Shown here in pieces: positions 6,412 through 8,934 of a DNA stretch of 8,934 nucleotides (positions within the stretch are counted from its first letter, which is position 1; each line of letters opens with the position of its first letter). This DNA comes from Chloroflexota bacterium. GTDB taxonomy: Bacteria; Chloroflexota; Dehalococcoidia; SM23-28-2; RBG-16-64-32. The notes under the pieces are model-generated. The model was given only the letters and a program-made list of their open reading frames with translations, did not search any database and was not told the origin of the DNA. The position numbers and the translations under genes are program-made. The stretch is taken from assembly GCA_005882715.1 (NCBI GenBank), contig VBEI01000139.1, forward strand, positions 1 to 8,934, written 5' to 3'.

Positions 6412-7290
6412 TTGCGCGCATTTGAATACCACGCCCCAACGAGCCTTAACGAAGCGCTTTCGCTCCTGCAAGAGCTCGGCGAGGCCGCGCGCCCGCTCGC
6501 CGGTGGAACAGACCTCGTCGTACAAATGAAGGAGAATGCGACCAAGTTCGCTGCGCCCTCGCACATCGTCAACTTGCTGCGAGTGCCCGAATTGGGCGGC
6601 ATAGAGTTCAGCGAGAGCGTAGGCCTGCGCATCGGCGCCGGCGCGACCATGGCGGAAGTGGCCGAGTCGCTGATCATTCGCGAGCGCTATCAGGCGATCG
6701 TCGAAGGCGCTGCACTCGTCGGCTCGATCCAGACGATGAACATGGCCACGGTTGGAGGCAACCTCTGCAATGCGGCTCCCTCGGCGGATATTGCGCCCCC
6801 GCTCCTCGCCTTCGAGGCCGAGGCCGTGATTGTTGGTCCTGCGGGGCGACGCTCGCTGCCGCTAGAGGAGTTCTTTCTTGGTCCCGGAAAGACCGCGCTG
6901 GCGGTGGATGAGCTGGTGGCGGAGGTGCGCGTTCCCGTCCCATCCGCGGGCATCGGGAGCGCCTACGACCGGCACACGCCGCGCAAGCAGATGGACATCG
7001 CCGTTGTCGGCGTGGCCGCGACGCTGTCGATAGCGGGCAACCGCGTCGAGCGTGCGCGCGTCGCGCTGGGCGCTGTGGCGCCGACGCCGGTTCGAGCGCG
7101 GCGAGCGGAAGGGGCGCTCGAGGGCCAGCCGCCTTCGGATGACGTGTTCGCCCGGGCGGCAGAAATTGCGGCTATGGAGTGCAGCCCCATCGCCGACGTG
7201 CGCGCGTCGGCGGAGTTCCGGCGGTACATCGTGCGGGTAATGACGATGCGGATGCTGCGGGAAGTCCGGGATCGAGCACGGAGCGGATAA
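6412..7290 (+). CDS. Molybdenum hydroxylase FAD-binding subunit (CoxM/XdhB-like)
   Basis: This medium subunit (292 aa) of a xanthine oxidase/CO dehydrogenase-family enzyme binds FAD and passes electrons from the iron-sulfur subunit to the final acceptor. From TTG 6412 the protein begins MRAFEYHAPTSLNEAL, the normal start for the family. FAD-contacting motifs are AGGTDL (30-35), GAGATM (75-80) and ATVGGNLCNAAPSADIAPPL (112-131). The C-terminal CO-dehydrogenase flavoprotein domain includes the MDIAVVGVAA strand and the RRYIVRVMTMRML segment. Length is typical. It is the first gene of a three-gene operon and is followed after 3 nt by the iron-sulfur subunit. The motifs do not tell which substrate the enzyme uses, so a generic name is safer than coxM. 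Confidence 0.92.
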   Translation: MRAFEYHAPTSLNEALSLLQELGEAARPLAGGTDLVVQMKENATKFAAPSHIVNLLRVPELGGIEFSESVGLRIGAGATMAEVAESLIIRERYQAIVEGAALVGSIQTMNMATVGGNLCNAAPSADIAPPLLAFEAEAVIVGPAGRRSLPLEEFFLGPGKTALAVDELVAEVRVPVPSAGIGSAYDRHTPRKQMDIAVVGVAATLSIAGNRVERARVALGAVAPTPVRARRAEGALEGQPPSDDVFARAAEIAAMECSPIADVRASAEFRRYIVRVMTMRMLREVRDRARSG

Positions 7291-7293
7291 CAT

Positions 7294-7782
7294 ATGCCCA
7301 AGCAGCTGATTAACCTTACCGTCAACGGCTCGCCCTACGAAGTCGCCGTTGAGCCGCGCTGGACGCTGTTGGAGATGGTCCGCGAGGAGCTACGCTTTAG
7401 CGGCTCGAAGGAGGGGTGCGGCACCGGAGACTGCGGTGCCTGCTCGATGATCCTTCGAGGGCCTCAGGACGGGCGGGGGCGGCTAATCACTTCGTGCCTC
7501 ATGCTCGCGGCTCAGGCGGAGGGCTGCGAAGTAACGACAATAGAAGGCCTAGCAACGAATGGACGGCTTCACCCGGTCCAGCAGGCGTTCATAGACACAG
7601 GCGGCGTACAATGCGGCTTCTGCACGCCGGGAATGATCATGGCTTCGAAGGCGCTCCTCGACCGCAACCCGTCGCCGACGCTCGAAGAGGTGCGAGAAGG
7701 GCTCGCTGGGAACCTCTGCCGCTGCACCGGCTACGCGAAAATCTACGAGGCCGTGATGCACGCGTCGAAAGCTGGGAAGTAG
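7294..7782 (+). CDS. Molybdenum hydroxylase [2Fe-2S] subunit (CoxS/XdhC-like)
   Basis: This small electron-transfer subunit (162 aa) carries two [2Fe-2S] clusters between the Mo centre and FAD. The plant-ferredoxin-type N-terminal domain supplies C42, C47, C50 and, probably, C68. The helical C-terminal domain supplies C107 and C110 (QCGFCTPG) and C142 and C144 (GNLCRCTGY). All eight ligands are present. The spacing C50-x17-C68 is about six residues longer than the x11 I recall for the Oligotropha CO dehydrogenase small subunit, because of an inserted Gly/Arg-rich turn (RGPQDGRGR). The ATG at 7294 lies 3 nt after the previous stop with GGAG about 10 nt upstream. The Mo-subunit gene follows after 13 nt. 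Substrate cannot be told from this subunit. Confidence 0.95.
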   Translation: MPKQLINLTVNGSPYEVAVEPRWTLLEMVREELRFSGSKEGCGTGDCGACSMILRGPQDGRGRLITSCLMLAAQAEGCEVTTIEGLATNGRLHPVQQAFIDTGGVQCGFCTPGMIMASKALLDRNPSPTLEEVREGLAGNLCRCTGYAKIYEAVMHASKAGK

Positions 7783-7795
7783 GAGGAGAGGCGAT

Positions 7796-8359
7796 ATGGC
7801 GCAAGAGATCAAAGTCCGCGAAAAAGAGATCCAGCCCGAATACCGCAACGTCGGCAAGCGGGTGGTGCGCCTGGAGGGTGTCGGCAAGGTGACCGGCGAG
7901 ACCATCTATGCCGACGATATGCAGCTGCCTCGCATGCTGCATGCCAAAGTGCTCGGCTCGCCGTATGCCCACGCGCGGATCAAATCTATTGACGCGAGTG
8001 CGGCTCGCGAGCACCCCGGAGTAGAGGCGGTCTTCACTCCTGCCGATCTGCCGCCTTACAAGAAGAACTTCTCGAACCGTCGCGGCATGATCTTCCCGGA
8101 CGAGGAGGTCCTGTTCCACGGGCAGCCCCTCGTGGCGGTCCTCGCGAGCGACCCGCACGTCGCCGAAGAAGCGCTCACGCTAATTAAGATCGAATACGAG
8201 GCGCTTCCGCCGGTCGTGGACCCCATCGCCGCAATGGAGGAAGGCTCGCCGCTTGTGAGATCGCCGCTTGGAGATGTCGACAGGTCTGAGGAACGCGGGC
8301 ACGTTACGGTTGGCGTCGAACAGGAGGAGGCTGAAGGCAAGCCGAGCAATCACAGATGA
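7796..8359 (+). CDS. Molybdenum hydroxylase large (Mo) subunit, N-terminal part before a frameshift
   Basis: This frame encodes the first 187 residues of the catalytic, molybdopterin-cytosine-dinucleotide-type large subunit of the xanthine oxidase family. It shows VGKRVVRLEGVGKVTGETIYADD (19-41), SPYAHARI (55-62), a VEAVFTPADLP strand and FHGQPLVAVLA (107-117). These form the a/b hammerhead domain that contacts the iron-sulfur subunit. The start ATG follows a good AGGAGGAG ribosome binding site. The frame stops at TGA 8357-8359 just after KPSN, where homologues continue into a ...FKRGD... segment. That segment is found at once in the frame one base back (next entry). A complete large subunit is usually 750-800 residues, so this is a fragment of a broken or mis-sequenced gene and not a separate small protein. 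Confidence 0.88.
   Translation: MAQEIKVREKEIQPEYRNVGKRVVRLEGVGKVTGETIYADDMQLPRMLHAKVLGSPYAHARIKSIDASAAREHPGVEAVFTPADLPPYKKNFSNRRGMIFPDEEVLFHGQPLVAVLASDPHVAEEALTLIKIEYEALPPVVDPIAAMEEGSPLVRSPLGDVDRSEERGHVTVGVEQEEAEGKPSNHR
8344..8359 (+). other. Frameshift junction within the Mo-subunit gene
   Basis: The family pattern switches here from frame 2 (KPSN, ending at 8350) to frame 1 (SQMNFKRGD, from 8350). Restoring one base next to T8350 would give a continuous KPSNSQMNFKRGD. No slippery heptamer or well-placed ribosome binding site is visible, which favours a one-base loss by mutation or by sequencing/assembly error. Confidence 0.8.
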
Positions 8360-8934
8360 ACTTCAAGCGCGGCGACATCGACGCGGGGTTCGCGCAGGCC
8401 GACATCGTCGTCGAGCATACCTGGCGTTCGGCTGTCGTCCACCAGAGCTACATCGAGCCCCACTCGACGGTAGCCGACTATGACGCTTCGGGCGAGCTTT
8501 CTGTCTGGACCAGCACGCAGGCGCCGTTCTACATCCGCGACGAGCTCTCGCAGACGCTCGGGCTGCCCGAGAACAAGATCCGCGTGACCGCCACTGAGGT
8601 AGGAGGCGGCTTCGGCGGCAAGATCTACCTCCAAGAGCTGATGGTCGCCGCGCTGGCGATGGCCGTGCGCAGGCCCGTCAAATACATCATGAGCCGCAAG
8701 GAGGATATGCTCGCCGCGACGCCTGCCCCCCAGGCTGTCGTGCACCTCGAGACGGGCATGACCCGAGACGGGAAGCTCATGGCACTCAAATCACGCGTGG
8801 TATACGATTCCGGCGCCTTTCCCGGCGCGCCCATGCTGCCCGGCTGCCTGCTCGTCGGAGGCTACTACAAATGCGAGAACCTCGACATTCAGGGCTATGA
8901 GGTGCTGACGAACAAGGTCAGCGTCGGCGCACTG
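8356..8934 (+). CDS. Molybdenum hydroxylase large (Mo) subunit, continuation after the frameshift (3' end outside the window)
   Basis: This is the continuation of the large subunit, in a frame one base back from the N-terminal part, and it stays open to the window edge (193 codons). Counting from the Met at 8356, I see FKRGD (3-7), the conserved HQSYIEPH (29-36), STQAPF (53-58) and the glycine loop VGGGFGGK (82-89), which contacts the molybdopterin cofactor. Then come KYIMSRKEDM and DSGAFPGAPMLPG. The last residues NKVSVGAL lead into the active-site loop, which in form I CO dehydrogenase carries the Cys of AYxCSFR. That loop is cut off, so CO dehydrogenase cannot be distinguished from other substrates. 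The ATG at 8356 overlaps the upstream TGA, but its ribosome binding site is poor. I treat it as the same gene, not an independent start. Confidence 0.88.
   Translation, partial: MNFKRGDIDAGFAQADIVVEHTWRSAVVHQSYIEPHSTVADYDASGELSVWTSTQAPFYIRDELSQTLGLPENKIRVTATEVGGGFGGKIYLQELMVAALAMAVRRPVKYIMSRKEDMLAATPAPQAVVHLETGMTRDGKLMALKSRVVYDSGAFPGAPMLPGCLLVGGYYKCENLDIQGYEVLTNKVSVGAL

Noticed and set aside
5649..6677. 342-codon open frame on the minus strand
   Set aside because: It crosses the peroxiredoxin, the isomerase-like gene and the intergenic region in a shadow frame. Low-complexity Arg/Ala/Ser content and no recognisable domain.
8344..8359. Programmed -1 frameshifting to join the two halves of the Mo subunit
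   Set aside because: No X-XXY-YYZ slippery heptamer, no clear downstream stem and no well-placed internal Shine-Dalgarno. Frameshifting is not known for this family.
8356..8934. Independent gene starting at the ATG that overlaps the TGA
   Set aside because: The nearest AGGAGG is about 30 nt upstream, and the protein would begin in the middle of a conserved domain.
6412..8934. Aerobic CO dehydrogenase (coxMSL) as a firm name
   Set aside because: The active-site loop that would carry the diagnostic AYxCSFR lies beyond the window, so only the wider molybdenum hydroxylase family can be claimed.

Overview
The window comes from a GC-rich bacterium (roughly 60% G+C by eye, with strong GC preference at third codon positions). 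Gene content and the style of the intergenic DNA between 6216 and 6384 would suit a Chloroflexota- or actinobacterium-like genome, but no rRNA or marker gene fixes the taxonomy, so this is a weak inference.

Layout. (1) Positions 1-1836, minus strand: a tungstate (or molybdate/tungstate) ABC importer in the order tupA (binding lipoprotein), tupB (permease), tupC (ATPase, cut by the window edge). (2) Positions 1960-4166, minus strand: a MarR-family regulator translationally coupled (TAATG) to a 14-TM DHA2/EmrB-type drug exporter. (3) Positions 4255-5858, plus strand, divergent from the MarR gene: a MidA/NDUFAF7-like (DUF185) SAM-dependent methyltransferase, coupled by TGATG to a peroxiredoxin with a single Cys. 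(4) Positions 5855-6178, minus strand, convergent with the peroxiredoxin: a small muconolactone-isomerase-like protein with a strong promoter and ribosome binding site. (5) Positions 6412-8934, plus strand: an operon for a molybdenum hydroxylase of the xanthine oxidase/CO dehydrogenase family in the order FAD subunit, 2x[2Fe-2S] subunit, Mo subunit. The Mo-subunit gene is broken by a one-base frameshift near 8350 and runs off the right edge.

How the parts relate. Electrons from substrate hydroxylation at the Mo site would pass through the two [2Fe-2S] clusters to FAD. The Tup importer about 4.5 kb away could supply the oxyanion for the cofactor, although it may serve other enzymes. The MarR/EmrB pair looks like a self-contained regulated efflux unit. 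I see no CRISPR array, insertion sequence, tRNA or rRNA, and no convincing new multi-gene system. The points most worth checking are the frameshift in the Mo subunit, the repeat-rich divergent promoter region at 6179-6411, the candidate MarR operator, and unusual residues in the peroxiredoxin and the iron-sulfur subunit.
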